A stretch of 64,000 nt of DNA from Stenotrophomonas sp. ZAC14D1_NAIMI4_1 (GCF_003086775.1 NZ_CP026001.1:4430125-4494124), one strand, 5' to 3'. Positions 50,837 to 60,451 are shown, counted from the stretch's first letter. The notes: generated from the sequence alone by a model not told the origin. Translations and numbers: made by a program.

Positions 50837-51214
50837 CTACCAGCAGGCGCGATCCACCGGCAGGCGCAGGCCCGTGTGGTCCATGCTCAGCGTGCCGCAG
50901 GCGTGGTCGGCCTGTTCGCTCAGCGGCTCGGCTGTCACGGTGTACCCGCTGGCGGCCACATGCACCCGCAGCTGGTAGGCCGTGAGCTCTGCGGCGCACT
51001 GCGCCTGTGGGGCGCCCTGGTAGTCCAGCACGCGCGTGTAATGCCGTTCGAGCACGCTGGCCTGGCTGGCAATGCAGGTCTGGGCCTGCACGCGGTGGGT
51101 TTTGACCACGTGCTGGCGGTAGGAGGGCACGGCGATCGCGCTGAGGATGGCGATGATCGCGCAGGCAATGATGACTTCCATCAGGGTGAACCCCTTCATC
51201 GACGGGCTGCCCAT
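50837..51214 (-). CDS. pilE: Type IV pilin PilE, minor pilin
   Basis: A 125-residue prepilin. The leader MGSPSMKG is cleaved before FTLMEVIIACAIIAILSAIA, with Glu at mature position 5. A short globular domain follows with a Cys pair (Cys near 107 and at the penultimate residue) for the D-region disulfide. ATG 51214 lies one base after the pilY1 stop. It is the last gene of the fimT-pilV-pilW-pilX-pilY1-pilE operon. Confidence 0.88.
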   Translation of the reverse strand: MGSPSMKGFTLMEVIIACAIIAILSAIAVPSYRQHVVKTHRVQAQTCIASQASVLERHYTRVLDYQGAPQAQCAAELTAYQLRVHVAASGYTVTAEPLSEQADHACGTLSMDHTGLRLPVDRACW

Positions 51215-51215
51215 G

Positions 51216-54200
51216 TCACGGACTCCCGCCATCAAGCAGCCGCAGTTCGCGCCAGCTCACCCGGCGTACGCGGTTGCCGATGGGATGGGTGACCACCCCA
51301 TGCATGCTGCCATCCTCGCCCACGCCACCCAGCCAATCGCCCAGGAAGCCGGGTGCGTTGGGGCCCTGCTCGACCAGGAAGCCGGACGAGGGTGCGGGCT
51401 GGCCGTTTTCATCGAACAGATCGCCAGCGTTGCCGACGGTACCGTTGCCGTCCATATCGAAGAAGCTGCCGCCCAGCCGGCCACCGGTGAACGGGTCCAA
51501 AGCCATGTAGTAGCCCGATCCGGTGGGATTGCACGGGTTGCTGGCGTCGGGGATGCGCGTGGTACCCAGCAGCACCCGGCCACGGAACTGGCCCGGCAGC
51601 ACCATGCGTTCGCCACGGGCGCCGATGCCCGGCGAAACCAGGTCCATCACCCATCCGTCCTTGCCCGGCGCATCCAGTGCGTCGACCACGCGACCGTTGC
51701 CGGTTTCGGCGGTGATGCGCACCGTGGCCAGGCCACTGCGCCCGGCGATCACCTGCCCCCGGTCGCGCAGCCCGTACCACGACTGCACGGCCTGCCTGCC
51801 CAGGTCGGCCACTTCCAGCAGCGCACCAGTGCCGACAAACACCCAGGTTTCGGCGGTGTCCGGATTGCGCGCGACCAGTGGCGCCGCCGTGATCGGTTGC
51901 GGCACCGCCCCCGCTGCCGCGCTGAACAGCCGTGTGCTGCGCCCGGCCACGAGATCCACCCGATGGATGCCGCCCTGGCGGTCGCCCACATACGCCGTTT
52001 CAGCGAAACCATCGCGGTCGGCGTCCCACGGGCGCACGGCGGCAGCGCCACGGCCGCGCGCGTCCAGCAGCACGCTCTTCACTTCGCCCGTGGCCAGGCC
52101 GATGCTGAGCAGGCGTGAACTGCCATCCTTGGCATCCACGCCATTGCCCAGCAGCACGCGCCAATCGCCATCGGCGACCTGGGCCACCATCGGCTTGCCC
52201 AGTACCCGGCCCAGGCCGGGAACATCGGCGGCGCTGCGTTCCCACAGCAGGTCGGGACGCTCCGGATCGGTGACGTCCAACGCAAAGATGCCGGCACCGC
52301 CGCGCCCCAGCGTGCCCACCAGCACGGTCCGCCAGGCACCACCGAGGTAGGCGTCCGCCACGGTCAGCTCGCCATCGACGCTGTAGTGGTGTTCGTAGCC
52401 TTCGCGGGTGTAGTCACGCAGATGGGCGTTGATGGCCGCCGCCGGCATGAAGCCGAACCGCTCGACACCGTTGGCTGCATCGAACCCATGCAGCATGCCG
52501 TCGTTGGCGCCCACATAGATCATGGCGCGGCGTGAGGCCTGCGCCTCCGCGAAGGCGCCATAGCGGTCGGCCCCCTGGAAGCGCCGTTGCGCATGCAGCC
52601 GCGGGTTGGGCGCGCCGGCATGGACCGGCGATGAATTGACGATGTCGCCCAGCGCACTGGCACGCAGCCGCAGCCCGGACGTGCCCTCATTAGCCCGGTC
52701 ACCGGCCAGGTAGTCCAGCACCTCCGGGCTGCCCAGCGTGGTCTTCGCACTCTGTTCCAGCGCGGACCACTGCAGTGGCAGCATGCGGCCGCCGCGGCTG
52801 GTGTACAGCGCGCGCGAACGCCAATCGCGGGCATCCAGCTGCGCCGCCGCGCTCCACGCGGGCGCACCTGCCGACGGCACCCCGGTAGCAGGGTCGATGG
52901 CATGGGCCAGCAGATCCCCGCTCCAGCTGCCGGTGCGGTAGGACGCGGAGAACACGCGGCCCTCGGCATCGAGCGCACCGCCATTGCTGGCCAGCGCCGA
53001 ACCTGAGCCCGGCTTGGGCTGGGTGATCATGCCGAAGGCTTCTTCCAGGCTGGTGACCATGCGCGCCGCATCCGCTGCGGCAAAGAACGTGCGTGGCCGC
53101 CGCTCGCGGGCATCACCGTTGACCAGATCCCTGCCGTTCCACCACCACGCGTCGGCCAGCGGTGGCGCGGCGGGATTGAACGGATCGAAGCCTTCGGGCA
53201 CGTGGAAGCCGCCGTACTTGGTGGCAAGGACATACTGGTTGCGGTTGATCTTGTAGTCGCGCTGGTCGAGCACATCCACCCAGTAGGTGCGCATCGTCTG
53301 CAGGCCGGGAAGCCCGTTGGGCGCTGCATCGGGCCGCAGGTCGGTGGTGTTGGCCAGGTAGGCCAGCGCGGCGATATAGGCAGAATTGAAGGAGCCGAGC
53401 TGTCCGTTGTACTGGGGCGCCTTTGCAAGCGACTCGGCGTCTGCCGATGAGAACCCCTCCATCCGCCACACCTGGGTCATCGCCCGGACGACATCGTAGG
53501 AGGTATCACCGGCGACCGCGGCGGGCTTGGACCATCCTTCGCCATCGCCGGGCGTCGGGCCGGGCAGATTCTTGTCGAACCAGGTGTTGGTATCGCCGAT
53601 TCCGAGCAGGGTGTTGCCCTGGCAGGCATACGTCATCGGATCATCCCACTGCTGGATCACGGGAAAGCCATCGGCCTGGCGGTAGCGCGTCTGCGGGTCA
53701 CTGTGCAGGGCGCTGAATTCGGCGACATTGCCAATGCCGCGCACATAGCGCGTGGCGGCGTAGTACAGCTCGCTGACGTTGTCGTACATCTTGGGCGGGC
53801 GACCGGTGTTCATCTGCCCGAAGCGGTTGATGTAGTTGATGACGCCGCTGTCGGCCACGCCTGCGCCGGTTGCCGCTGCATCGGCCGGGTCCGGGTTTCG
53901 AAGCTGCACCCCGGTTTTCGCATCCCATTCCGCATGGGGGTTGATGGTCGCCGGCTTGATCGGATCGGGCTGCAAGGGACCGATGAATTTCTGCCGGGCG
54001 CGCAGCACGCCGCCGTCCGGTGCCGGCTCGCTGCCACCATAGGGATTGGAACCACCATTGTTGATGTAGCTCAGCACCGAATAGCGCAGCTCGCCGCTGT
54101 AGCGCTGCAGCAGTCCTTCCGGCTTGGCACCGCTGGCGTAGGCTACGCAGTTGGCTTCCAGCCCAACGCTGGGCACGCAGACCTTGACCCGCACGCTGAG

Positions 54201-54926
54201 CTCGTAGATCTCCGCTTCGTCGCCCGGTGCGCCGTTGGCAGAGGGCTGGAGCCGGTGCGCGGGGTTGGACGGATCGTAGGGAATGGCCGTGCTCGCCGCT
54301 TCGATGTCTCCCGTCGAGGTGAAGTACAGCCGGGCCCCGAGGCCATCGACCCGGGTGCGCAAGCTCGGCCAGTGCGCTGGCGTGGCACCGTGGACCAGAC
54401 CTGGATCACCTGCGTTGCCGGCGGGAATGCGCGTGGTCGGAAAGAAGCCGTGACCGCCGTTCATGCTGAAATCGGCCTTTTCCAGCCAGGTTTCCCCCGG
54501 CAGGTCGCGCACGCGGTAGCCACCGGTGAGCGCCTTGCGGAACGGATCGATGGTCTGCGTGGTGGCCCAGTTCAGATAGTGGCCATCCCAGTGCTGCCCC
54601 GCGCAGATGCCACCACCGCGCAGTGACACGGGCGCGAAGTGGCGATCGGCTTCATTGGCGGCATATACGTAGCGGTAGCACTTGTTGGAATCGAAGTAGC
54701 CGTCGTAGGACGCCGCGCGGCGGTAGGCTTCGAAATTGGCGGCACTGATGAGCGTGGGGAATTCGACCGAGGCGACCAGCACCAGGTTGCCCGGTACCTT
54801 GATCTCCGATGACAGGGGCGCCTGCGCGACCTGCGCACCGGCAGGCGGCGCCCCCATCGCACCGGCCAAACCTGCACACAGCCCCAGCGACACGGCACGC
54901 GGGGAGAACAACGGTGACATGCCCAT
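51216..54926 (-). CDS. pilY1: Type IV pilus tip adhesin PilY1
   Basis: A 1236-residue exported protein with a signal peptide ending near PPAGAQ. The N-terminal part (about 40-650) is variable. The C-terminal PilC/PilY1 beta-propeller (about 740-1200) includes VLVGTLGRGGAGIFALDVTD and the calcium-loop motif DADRDG (968-973). A second loop DMDGNG starts at 1157. PilY1 caps the pilus, controls extension and can bind host or surface. A GAGG site precedes ATG 54926. Confidence 0.92.
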   Translation of the reverse strand: MGMSPLFSPRAVSLGLCAGLAGAMGAPPAGAQVAQAPLSSEIKVPGNLVLVASVEFPTLISAANFEAYRRAASYDGYFDSNKCYRYVYAANEADRHFAPVSLRGGGICAGQHWDGHYLNWATTQTIDPFRKALTGGYRVRDLPGETWLEKADFSMNGGHGFFPTTRIPAGNAGDPGLVHGATPAHWPSLRTRVDGLGARLYFTSTGDIEAASTAIPYDPSNPAHRLQPSANGAPGDEAEIYELSVRVKVCVPSVGLEANCVAYASGAKPEGLLQRYSGELRYSVLSYINNGGSNPYGGSEPAPDGGVLRARQKFIGPLQPDPIKPATINPHAEWDAKTGVQLRNPDPADAAATGAGVADSGVINYINRFGQMNTGRPPKMYDNVSELYYAATRYVRGIGNVAEFSALHSDPQTRYRQADGFPVIQQWDDPMTYACQGNTLLGIGDTNTWFDKNLPGPTPGDGEGWSKPAAVAGDTSYDVVRAMTQVWRMEGFSSADAESLAKAPQYNGQLGSFNSAYIAALAYLANTTDLRPDAAPNGLPGLQTMRTYWVDVLDQRDYKINRNQYVLATKYGGFHVPEGFDPFNPAAPPLADAWWWNGRDLVNGDARERRPRTFFAAADAARMVTSLEEAFGMITQPKPGSGSALASNGGALDAEGRVFSASYRTGSWSGDLLAHAIDPATGVPSAGAPAWSAAAQLDARDWRSRALYTSRGGRMLPLQWSALEQSAKTTLGSPEVLDYLAGDRANEGTSGLRLRASALGDIVNSSPVHAGAPNPRLHAQRRFQGADRYGAFAEAQASRRAMIYVGANDGMLHGFDAANGVERFGFMPAAAINAHLRDYTREGYEHHYSVDGELTVADAYLGGAWRTVLVGTLGRGGAGIFALDVTDPERPDLLWERSAADVPGLGRVLGKPMVAQVADGDWRVLLGNGVDAKDGSSRLLSIGLATGEVKSVLLDARGRGAAAVRPWDADRDGFAETAYVGDRQGGIHRVDLVAGRSTRLFSAAAGAVPQPITAAPLVARNPDTAETWVFVGTGALLEVADLGRQAVQSWYGLRDRGQVIAGRSGLATVRITAETGNGRVVDALDAPGKDGWVMDLVSPGIGARGERMVLPGQFRGRVLLGTTRIPDASNPCNPTGSGYYMALDPFTGGRLGGSFFDMDGNGTVGNAGDLFDENGQPAPSSGFLVEQGPNAPGFLGDWLGGVGEDGSMHGVVTHPIGNRVRRVSWRELRLLDGGSP

Positions 54927-54936
54927 CTATGGAACC

Positions 54937-55497
54937 TCACTCACGAACGATGGTGGCCTGCAGCAGGACCTGCGAGCGGTCCGGTGCGGCCAGCGGATCA
55001 GAACCGCGTGCAACGACGCGATAGAACTCGGCTTCGACACGGCCGGGGTCCTGGCCGTAGTTCGGCTCGTCTTCCAGCCCCATCTCGACCTGGGTCTCGC
55101 GCCGCCCCAGGTACTGCACGGTGAACGCGGGTGGGCCGGCACCGAGCCCGTCGGGCTGCAGGTCTGCCGCTTCGATCCATTCCCGCGCCGGCGCCGCTAC
55201 CCCACCCAGCGCCGGATGCGGCAGGCAGAGCGGATCGGCTGCACTGGCCTGCGGCGAGCAGTCACGCCCCGGCGGCACGCCTTCTGCGAGGGCGGCGGCC
55301 ACTGCCCGCTCGGCCTCCTTCAGCGCATGCTCCGCATTCTGTACGGCCATCGCGCGGTCACGGACACCGGAGGTCATGCGTTCCTGCAGCAGGCTGGTGC
55401 GCAGGCTCACCACCAGCAGCAGCGACACCAGCAGCAGGATGACCAGCACCGCGAAGAGGGCAACGCCGCGCTGCCGCGTGAGGGGTCGCGTGTTCAT
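54937..55497 (-). CDS. pilX: Minor pilin PilX
   Basis: A 186-residue prepilin-like protein. The leader ends TRQRG and is followed by VALFAVLVILLLVSLLLVVS. Mature position 5 is Ala rather than Glu, as in the tip pseudopilin GspK, which fits a tip position. It is downstream of pilW (ATGA overlap) and 10 bases upstream of pilY1. PilX and PilW help recruit PilY1 to the pilus. Confidence 0.87.
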   Translation of the reverse strand: MNTRPLTRQRGVALFAVLVILLLVSLLLVVSLRTSLLQERMTSGVRDRAMAVQNAEHALKEAERAVAAALAEGVPPGRDCSPQASAADPLCLPHPALGGVAAPAREWIEAADLQPDGLGAGPPAFTVQYLGRRETQVEMGLEDEPNYGQDPGRVEAEFYRVVARGSDPLAAPDRSQVLLQATIVRE

Positions 55498-56474
55498 GGC
55501 AGCCGGTTCCGCAGGGTGAAGGTCTGCTGGAAGCGGCGCACGATGCGCGCTTCCGTGGCGGGGCCAGTGGAGGTTTCCAGCTGCAGCTGCACATCGACCG
55601 CACGCACCTGGCCCCACTGGGAGGCGGGGATCTTCTCGCCGGGCAGATAGTCGGCCTGTCCGGCGAGCAGATAGCGCAGCGAGAACCCGGTGACACCACT
55701 GGCGACAACGCCACCGCCGACCACGGCGCCATCGACCAGCTGCTGGCGGTACAGCGAGGCCACGCCCTGGTCATCATTGCCCACGAACCAGCGCACCTGC
55801 TGCGGCAGCCCGAAGGCCGTGTCCGCGCCGAACCGGTGGAGCGAGGCGCGCGGTGGCGTTCCGGTCGGGCATGCGTCGCCGGTCGCAAAGTAGCCCACGC
55901 AGTTCGCCGGCGCAGCGTGCCCGATGGCCGCACCGGTGGCCGTTACCCGCATCAGCACGGTGCGGCTGAAGTCACAGAGCAGCAGCGGTGAACCGAGGTC
56001 GGGCAGATCCTTGCCGGTGACGGCCACGGGCGCGTCGGAGGCCGGGTGCTCGCGCACGCCCAGGGCCAGCGGCGTCACCGTCCACACCTGCAGTGCCGGC
56101 ATCCCGGGCAGGCGCTCCCCCAGCGCCGTGCCCGTGCCGAGCACCGGATCGACCAGGCCGGCGCCTGCGGCAGCCGCCAGGCCGACCAAGGGCTCATCGA
56201 AGCTCCTCCAGAACGGCCGCTGGCGTTCGGCAAGCAGGCTGTCCACGGCGTGGCGCTGGTCGCAGAGCCGGTCTCCAGCGCCACGGATGTCATGGCCGAT
56301 CAGCGCCATGGCCAGGCGGCCGGCCTCCTGCACGCGGGCCACGCCCAGGGTGTCCTGCGTGCCCCGCAGCGAACCCAGGTAGAAGTGCAGGCAGGCCCCC
56401 AGCACCAGCAGGCCCAGGATCATGGCCACCAGCAGCTCGACCAGGGTCAGGCCACGCGCATGACGTGCGTTCAT
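55494..56474 (-). CDS. pilW: Minor pilin PilW
   Basis: A 326-residue protein with leader RHARG and the hydrophobic helix LTLVELLVAMILGLLVLGA, Glu at position 5. The C-terminal globular domain is large, as usual for PilW. It overlaps pilV and pilX by ATGA on both sides. It is part of the tip complex that primes pilus assembly. Confidence 0.9.
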   Translation of the reverse strand: MNARHARGLTLVELLVAMILGLLVLGACLHFYLGSLRGTQDTLGVARVQEAGRLAMALIGHDIRGAGDRLCDQRHAVDSLLAERQRPFWRSFDEPLVGLAAAAGAGLVDPVLGTGTALGERLPGMPALQVWTVTPLALGVREHPASDAPVAVTGKDLPDLGSPLLLCDFSRTVLMRVTATGAAIGHAAPANCVGYFATGDACPTGTPPRASLHRFGADTAFGLPQQVRWFVGNDDQGVASLYRQQLVDGAVVGGGVVASGVTGFSLRYLLAGQADYLPGEKIPASQWGQVRAVDVQLQLETSTGPATEARIVRRFQQTFTLRNRLP

Positions 56475-56947
56475 GGCGCGACCCCGAGCACCAGGCGCGA
56501 ACGCTGCGGGCCTTCCCCGCCCGCAGCGCGGCTGTCATCCCAGTGCACCACCACCTGGCAGACGCCCTCCTTGCAGGCGACGCTGCCGCAGGCACCGGCC
56601 TGGGCCCCCATGCCCGCCGCCAGTGCCGCCATCCAGCGTCCGAGATCCTGCTGGGCGAGATCACCCGTGGGTGGGGCATCGCCAGCGCATCGGTCGCCCG
56701 CAGTGCTGTAACGGCCCTCGATCATCGCCACGCGATTGGCACGCATGGCGTCGGCCAGGCTGGCACTGGCCTGTACGGCGAGGGTGGCGTTCAACGAACC
56801 CTGCGTGCGGCGCAACGCACTGGCGTGCGCCATGGCGGCGGCCAATCCGCCGACAGCCAGCAGCAGCACCGCCACCAGCACCTCGATCAGGCTGGACCCC
56901 GCCTGCCTGCCTCGCGGCCGCGCCGCACGGGACACCCGGCGCTTCAT
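56471..56947 (-). CDS. pilV: Minor pilin PilV
   Basis: A 158-residue prepilin. The leader ends GRQAG and SSLIEVLVAVLLLAVGGLAA follows, with Glu5. ATG 56947 overlaps the fimT stop (ATGA); an ATG two codons upstream is less likely. The C-terminal CGSVACKEGVCQVVVHWDDS is Cys-rich. Confidence 0.88.
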   Translation of the reverse strand: MKRRVSRAARPRGRQAGSSLIEVLVAVLLLAVGGLAAAMAHASALRRTQGSLNATLAVQASASLADAMRANRVAMIEGRYSTAGDRCAGDAPPTGDLAQQDLGRWMAALAAGMGAQAGACGSVACKEGVCQVVVHWDDSRAAGGEGPQRSRLVLGVAP

Positions 56948-57465
56948 CGGCATTCCCCCACCGTGCTGGGCGGCAGGCGCAGCTGCACCCCACCCAGGGC
57001 TTCCAGCGCCTGCCTTCGCTGGGCGCGCTCGCTGCACACCGTCAGCGTGCCGTCCTGCAACCGGCTGCCCGCCTGATGGAACCTGCCGTCCGCCCGGAAC
57101 TGGATGCCGGAAGCAAACAGGCCCACCGTCTGCACGGACACCGCGGGGGGAATGTGGCCCCGGCGCAGGATTTCCCCGGCACTGCTGCGGACGATCCACC
57201 GCTGCCAGTGGCCACCATCGCAGTCCAGGCCACCCACCGACCCGCAGACCTGGACAGGGCCGTTGCGGCGTACCGATTCCTGCCGCGCATACTGCATCGC
57301 GACGAACAGATCGTTGGCGGCGGCGGTCACCTGGTTGCGCGCGATCACCCTGGACTGCGCGGGCAGCGCAACCGCTGCCAGGATGCCCAGCACCGCCAGG
57401 GTGACCAGCAGTTCCAGCAGGGTGAAGCCCGGTGCGAGGGCGCGGCGCAATGGGGTCGAGGGCAT
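56944..57465 (-). CDS. fimT: Minor pilin FimT/GspH family
   Basis: A 173-residue prepilin with leader MPSTPLRRALAPG and FTLLELLVTLAVLGILAAVA. The GspH/FimT C-domain includes VAMQYARQESVRRN and GIQFRADGRF. Some FimT proteins bind DNA in natural transformation (including in Xanthomonadaceae), so it may serve uptake together with comF elsewhere in the window. First gene of the minor pilin operon. Confidence 0.87.
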   Translation of the reverse strand: MPSTPLRRALAPGFTLLELLVTLAVLGILAAVALPAQSRVIARNQVTAAANDLFVAMQYARQESVRRNGPVQVCGSVGGLDCDGGHWQRWIVRSSAGEILRRGHIPPAVSVQTVGLFASGIQFRADGRFHQAGSRLQDGTLTVCSERAQRRQALEALGGVQLRLPPSTVGECR

Positions 57466-57728
57466 GGCTGCCACGTGGAGGACGGTGGGAAGTTGCATCC
57501 ACCTTGGGCACGCCGGCCCCTCCAGCGCTATTCCACGATTTGTATTCTGCAGTGGGCCCAACGCGCTGCAGCGGGCTCAACCAGCCGCATACGCCTGCGG
57601 CTGGGCGCATCCGGGCACGTCACCGCTTCGCTGCCGGGCCGGTGGAAAAAGCGGGCCACCGCGTATGGGCCATGCGCACACGGTCAGCCGCATGGCCGAA
57701 AGCGACAGGACGGGGCGGCGTCCCTGTC
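57466..57728. other. Region upstream of the minor pilin operon
   Basis: About 260 bases between fimT and the fpr 3' end. It should hold the operon promoter, but I see no sigma-54 (TGGCAC-N5-TTGC) or convincing sigma-70 match on the minus strand, and no repeat. Confidence 0.4.
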
Positions 57729-57749
57729 CGGGCCCTGATGCAGGGCCCG
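57729..57749 (-). terminator. Hairpin after fpr
   Basis: CGGGCCCTG (57729-57737) and CAGGGCCCG (57741-57749) form a 9-bp stem with a 3-base loop, 10 bases downstream of the fpr stop. There is no T-run. Confidence 0.55.
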
Positions 57750-57759
57750 CGCGCCGGCA

Positions 57760-58509
57760 TTACTTGCTGCTGACGTACTTCTCGCGGCGGATCTGCGGGT
57801 TGCCCAGCCCGGCATCCTTCAGCGCTTCGGCGCAGGCATCGACCATGTCCGGGTTGCCGCACAGGTAGGCGATGTCGGTGGCCGGGTCCGGGGCGAAGCC
57901 GGCCAGAGCCTGCTGCACGTAGCCGTGCTGCACGTCCGGGTGCGGGTCGGCCGGCAGTTCGCGCGACAGGCACGGCACATAACGGAAGTTCGGGTGCTTT
58001 TCGGCGAAGCTGTAGAAATCTTCGCTGTACAGCAGCTCACCCGGGCTGCGCGCGCCCTGCAGCAGGACGACCTGCACGCCGCGCTCGGCCATGGCCGTTT
58101 CCAGCAGCGGCAGCATCGACCGGTACGGGGTGACGCCGGTGCCGGTGGCGATCAGCAGGTAGCGGGCATTGTGGTCGCCGGGGTTCAGGCAGAAGCGGCC
58201 GTAGGGGCCGGACGCACTGACCTGGCCACCGAGGTCCAGCGCCTCGAACAGTGCCGTGGCGGCGCCGCCGGGCACGAAGCTGACGGCGATGTCCACCGCC
58301 TCGCCCGGGCCCAGCGCGTGGTCGTGGATGGTCGCCAGCGAGTAGCTGCGCTTGGTTTCGGTGCCATCGGCGTAGCTGAAATGGACCTGGATGAACTGGC
58401 CGGGCTGGAAATCCAGCGGCTGGCCGTCATCACGCACGAACTGGTAGTGGCCGACGGTGGGCGCCAGCATGCGGCGGCCGACCAGCTTGATGGGGAATTG
58501 GACAGGCAC
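57760..58509 (-). CDS. fpr: Ferredoxin--NADP reductase
   Basis: A 249-residue flavoprotein of the bacterial FNR type. The FAD motif is KRSYSLAT, and SASGPYGRF and GTGVTPYRSML contact flavin and nicotinamide. The C-terminal REKYVSSK follows the bacterial subclass that lacks the terminal Tyr. It passes electrons between NADPH and ferredoxin or flavodoxin. Start is GTG 58509. Divergent from the YadG-like gene. Confidence 0.92.
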   Translation of the reverse strand: MPVQFPIKLVGRRMLAPTVGHYQFVRDDGQPLDFQPGQFIQVHFSYADGTETKRSYSLATIHDHALGPGEAVDIAVSFVPGGAATALFEALDLGGQVSASGPYGRFCLNPGDHNARYLLIATGTGVTPYRSMLPLLETAMAERGVQVVLLQGARSPGELLYSEDFYSFAEKHPNFRYVPCLSRELPADPHPDVQHGYVQQALAGFAPDPATDIAYLCGNPDMVDACAEALKDAGLGNPQIRREKYVSSK

Positions 58510-58555
58510 GACTTTTCGGGACAGTGTGTAGCCGGGGCAAGCCCTCGGGGTCTTC

Positions 58556-58561
58556 TATAAT
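58556..58561 (+). promoter_or_regulatory. -10 element of the yadGH-like operon
   Basis: A perfect TATAAT 33 bases upstream of the ABC gene. The -35 region has no good TTGACA match, so the promoter may need an activator or rely on other contacts. On the other strand TATAGA may serve fpr. Confidence 0.45.
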
Positions 58562-58593
58562 AGCCCCTCCCCGCCCCTCTCCAGCGCCAGCCC

Positions 58594-59562
58594 ATGGGCG
58601 CGAAGGCTTCGAGCTTGGCTTCCCTGAACGATACGGCGCCCGCCCTGCGCGTGCGCGACCTGCGCAAGACCTATGACAACGGCACCCAGGCCCTGAAAGG
58701 GGTTTCCCTGGAGGTCGCCCCGGGCGATTTCTTCGCCCTGCTCGGCCCCAACGGCGCCGGCAAGTCCACCCTGATCGGCATCATCAGCTCCCTGGTCAAC
58801 CTCAGCGAGGGCCAGGTGGAAGTGTTCGGCAGCGACCTGGTGCGCAACCGCAGCGCCACCATGCGCCTGATCGGCCTGGTGCCGCAGGAAATCAACTTCA
58901 ACCTGTTCGAGAAGCCCTTCGACATCCTGGTCAACTACGCCGGTTTCTACGGCGTGGCCCGCGAGGAAGCGGAGCAGCGCGCCGAAGAGGAACTCAAGCG
59001 TGCGCACCTGTGGGAAAAGGCGCAGGTGATGAGCCGCACCCTGTCCGGTGGCATGAAGCGCCGCCTGATGATCGCCCGCGCGATGATGACCCGCCCGCGC
59101 CTGCTGATCCTCGACGAGCCGACCGCCGGCGTGGACATCGAGATCCGCCGCGACATGTGGCGGGTGCTGAAGGAGATCAATGCCGCCGGCACCACGATCA
59201 TCCTCACCACCCACTACCTGGAAGAAGCCGAGTACCTGTGCCGCCACCTGGCCATCATCAACCATGGCCAGATCGTCGAGCAGGGGCCGATGCGCACCCT
59301 GCTGGCCAAGCTGGACGTGGAAGGCTTCCTGCTGGACATCGACGGTGAACTGCCCGCGCAGCTGCCGGTGATCGAGGGCGCCACCCTCACTGCGCCGGAC
59401 GCGCACACCCTGGACATCGACATGCCGCGCGCGATGGACCTCAACCGCGTGTTCGCCACGCTGAACGAGGCAGGCATCCGCGTGCGTTCGATGCGTACCA
59501 AGAGCAACCGCCTGGAGGAACTGTTCGTGCGCCTCACCGGCAACCAGGAGAAAACCGCATGA
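58594..59562 (+). CDS. ABC transporter ATP-binding protein, YadG-like
   Basis: A 322-residue ATPase. It has Walker A LGPNGAGKSTL, signature TLSGGMKRRLMIARAM and Walker B LLILDEPTAGVD. A C-terminal regulatory tail of about 80 residues ends with LEELFVRLTGNQEK. YadGH-type pairs export hydrophobic or polysaccharide-like compounds; the substrate is not known. It overlaps the permease gene by ATGA. Confidence 0.9.
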   Translation: MGAKASSLASLNDTAPALRVRDLRKTYDNGTQALKGVSLEVAPGDFFALLGPNGAGKSTLIGIISSLVNLSEGQVEVFGSDLVRNRSATMRLIGLVPQEINFNLFEKPFDILVNYAGFYGVAREEAEQRAEEELKRAHLWEKAQVMSRTLSGGMKRRLMIARAMMTRPRLLILDEPTAGVDIEIRRDMWRVLKEINAAGTTIILTTHYLEEAEYLCRHLAIINHGQIVEQGPMRTLLAKLDVEGFLLDIDGELPAQLPVIEGATLTAPDAHTLDIDMPRAMDLNRVFATLNEAGIRVRSMRTKSNRLEELFVRLTGNQEKTA

Positions 59563-60368
59563 GCGGCACCCCGAACACGCCCGCGGCACCGATCACCGAC
59601 GGCCAGCGCAACCGCATCGCCCTGATGACCATCGTGCGCCGCGAAGTGGCGCGCATCCTGCGCATCTGGGGCCAGACCCTGGTGCCGCCGGCGATCACCA
59701 TGACCCTGTACTTCCTCATCTTCGGCGGCCTGATCGGCTCGCGCGTGGGTGACATGGGCGGCTACAGCTACATGCAGTTCATCGTGCCGGGCCTGGTGAT
59801 GATGAGCGTGATCCAGAACAGCTACGGCAACATCAGCTCCTCGTTCTTCGGCGCCAAGTTCGGCCGCCACGTGGAAGAGCTGCTGGTCAGCCCCATGCCG
59901 AACTGGGTGATCCTGTGGGGCTACGTGGCCGGTGCGGTGCTGCGCGGCCTGATGGTGGGCGTGATCGTGCTGATCATCGCCATGTTCTTCACCCCGGTGC
60001 GCATCCCGCACCCGCTGGTGACGCTGACCACGGTGATCCTGGGCGCGACGATCTTCTCGCTGGCCGGCTTCATCAATGCGGTGTACGCCAAGAAGTTCGA
60101 TGACGTGGCGATCGTGCCGACCTTCATCCTGACCCCGCTGACCTACCTGGGCGGCGTGTTCTATTCGGTGAAGCTGCTGCCGACCTGGGCCGAGGCGGCC
60201 ACCCACGCCAACCCGATCTTCTACATGGTCAACGCGTTCCGCTATGGCCTGCTGGGCAGCAGCGACGTGCCGGTGTGGGTGGCCTATGCGCTGATGCTCG
60301 GTTTCGTGGTGGTGCTGACGGCGCTGGCGCTGTGGCTGCTGCGGCGTGGCGTGGGCATGCGCAGCTGA
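59559..60368 (+). CDS. ABC-2 permease, YadH-like
   Basis: A 269-residue permease with six helices. The basic segment RREVARILRIWGQTLVPPAI precedes helix 1, the family signature YMQFIVPGLVMMSVIQNSYG follows, and LTPLTYLGGVFYSVKLLP marks the ABC-2 core. It forms the membrane half of the YadG-like exporter. Followed by a hairpin at 60390. Confidence 0.9.
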   Translation: MSGTPNTPAAPITDGQRNRIALMTIVRREVARILRIWGQTLVPPAITMTLYFLIFGGLIGSRVGDMGGYSYMQFIVPGLVMMSVIQNSYGNISSSFFGAKFGRHVEELLVSPMPNWVILWGYVAGAVLRGLMVGVIVLIIAMFFTPVRIPHPLVTLTTVILGATIFSLAGFINAVYAKKFDDVAIVPTFILTPLTYLGGVFYSVKLLPTWAEAATHANPIFYMVNAFRYGLLGSSDVPVWVAYALMLGFVVVLTALALWLLRRGVGMRS

Positions 60369-60389
60369 TGCGGGAACCCTGATGGGACG

Positions 60390-60413
60390 GGCGTGGCAGG
60401 CACTTGCCACGCC
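60390..60413 (+). terminator. Hairpin after the YadH-like gene
   Basis: GGCGTGGCA (60390-60398) pairs with TGCCACGCC (60405-60413) over a 6-base loop, 21 bases after the permease stop. Confidence 0.55.
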
Positions 60414-60451
60414 TCCCATTCAGTCGTCTAATCGATGCGCTTCACCCGACC

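Noticed and set aside
57466..57759. Sigma-54 promoter for the minor pilin operon
   Set aside because: No GG-N10-GC pair with the usual -24/-12 words on the minus strand.
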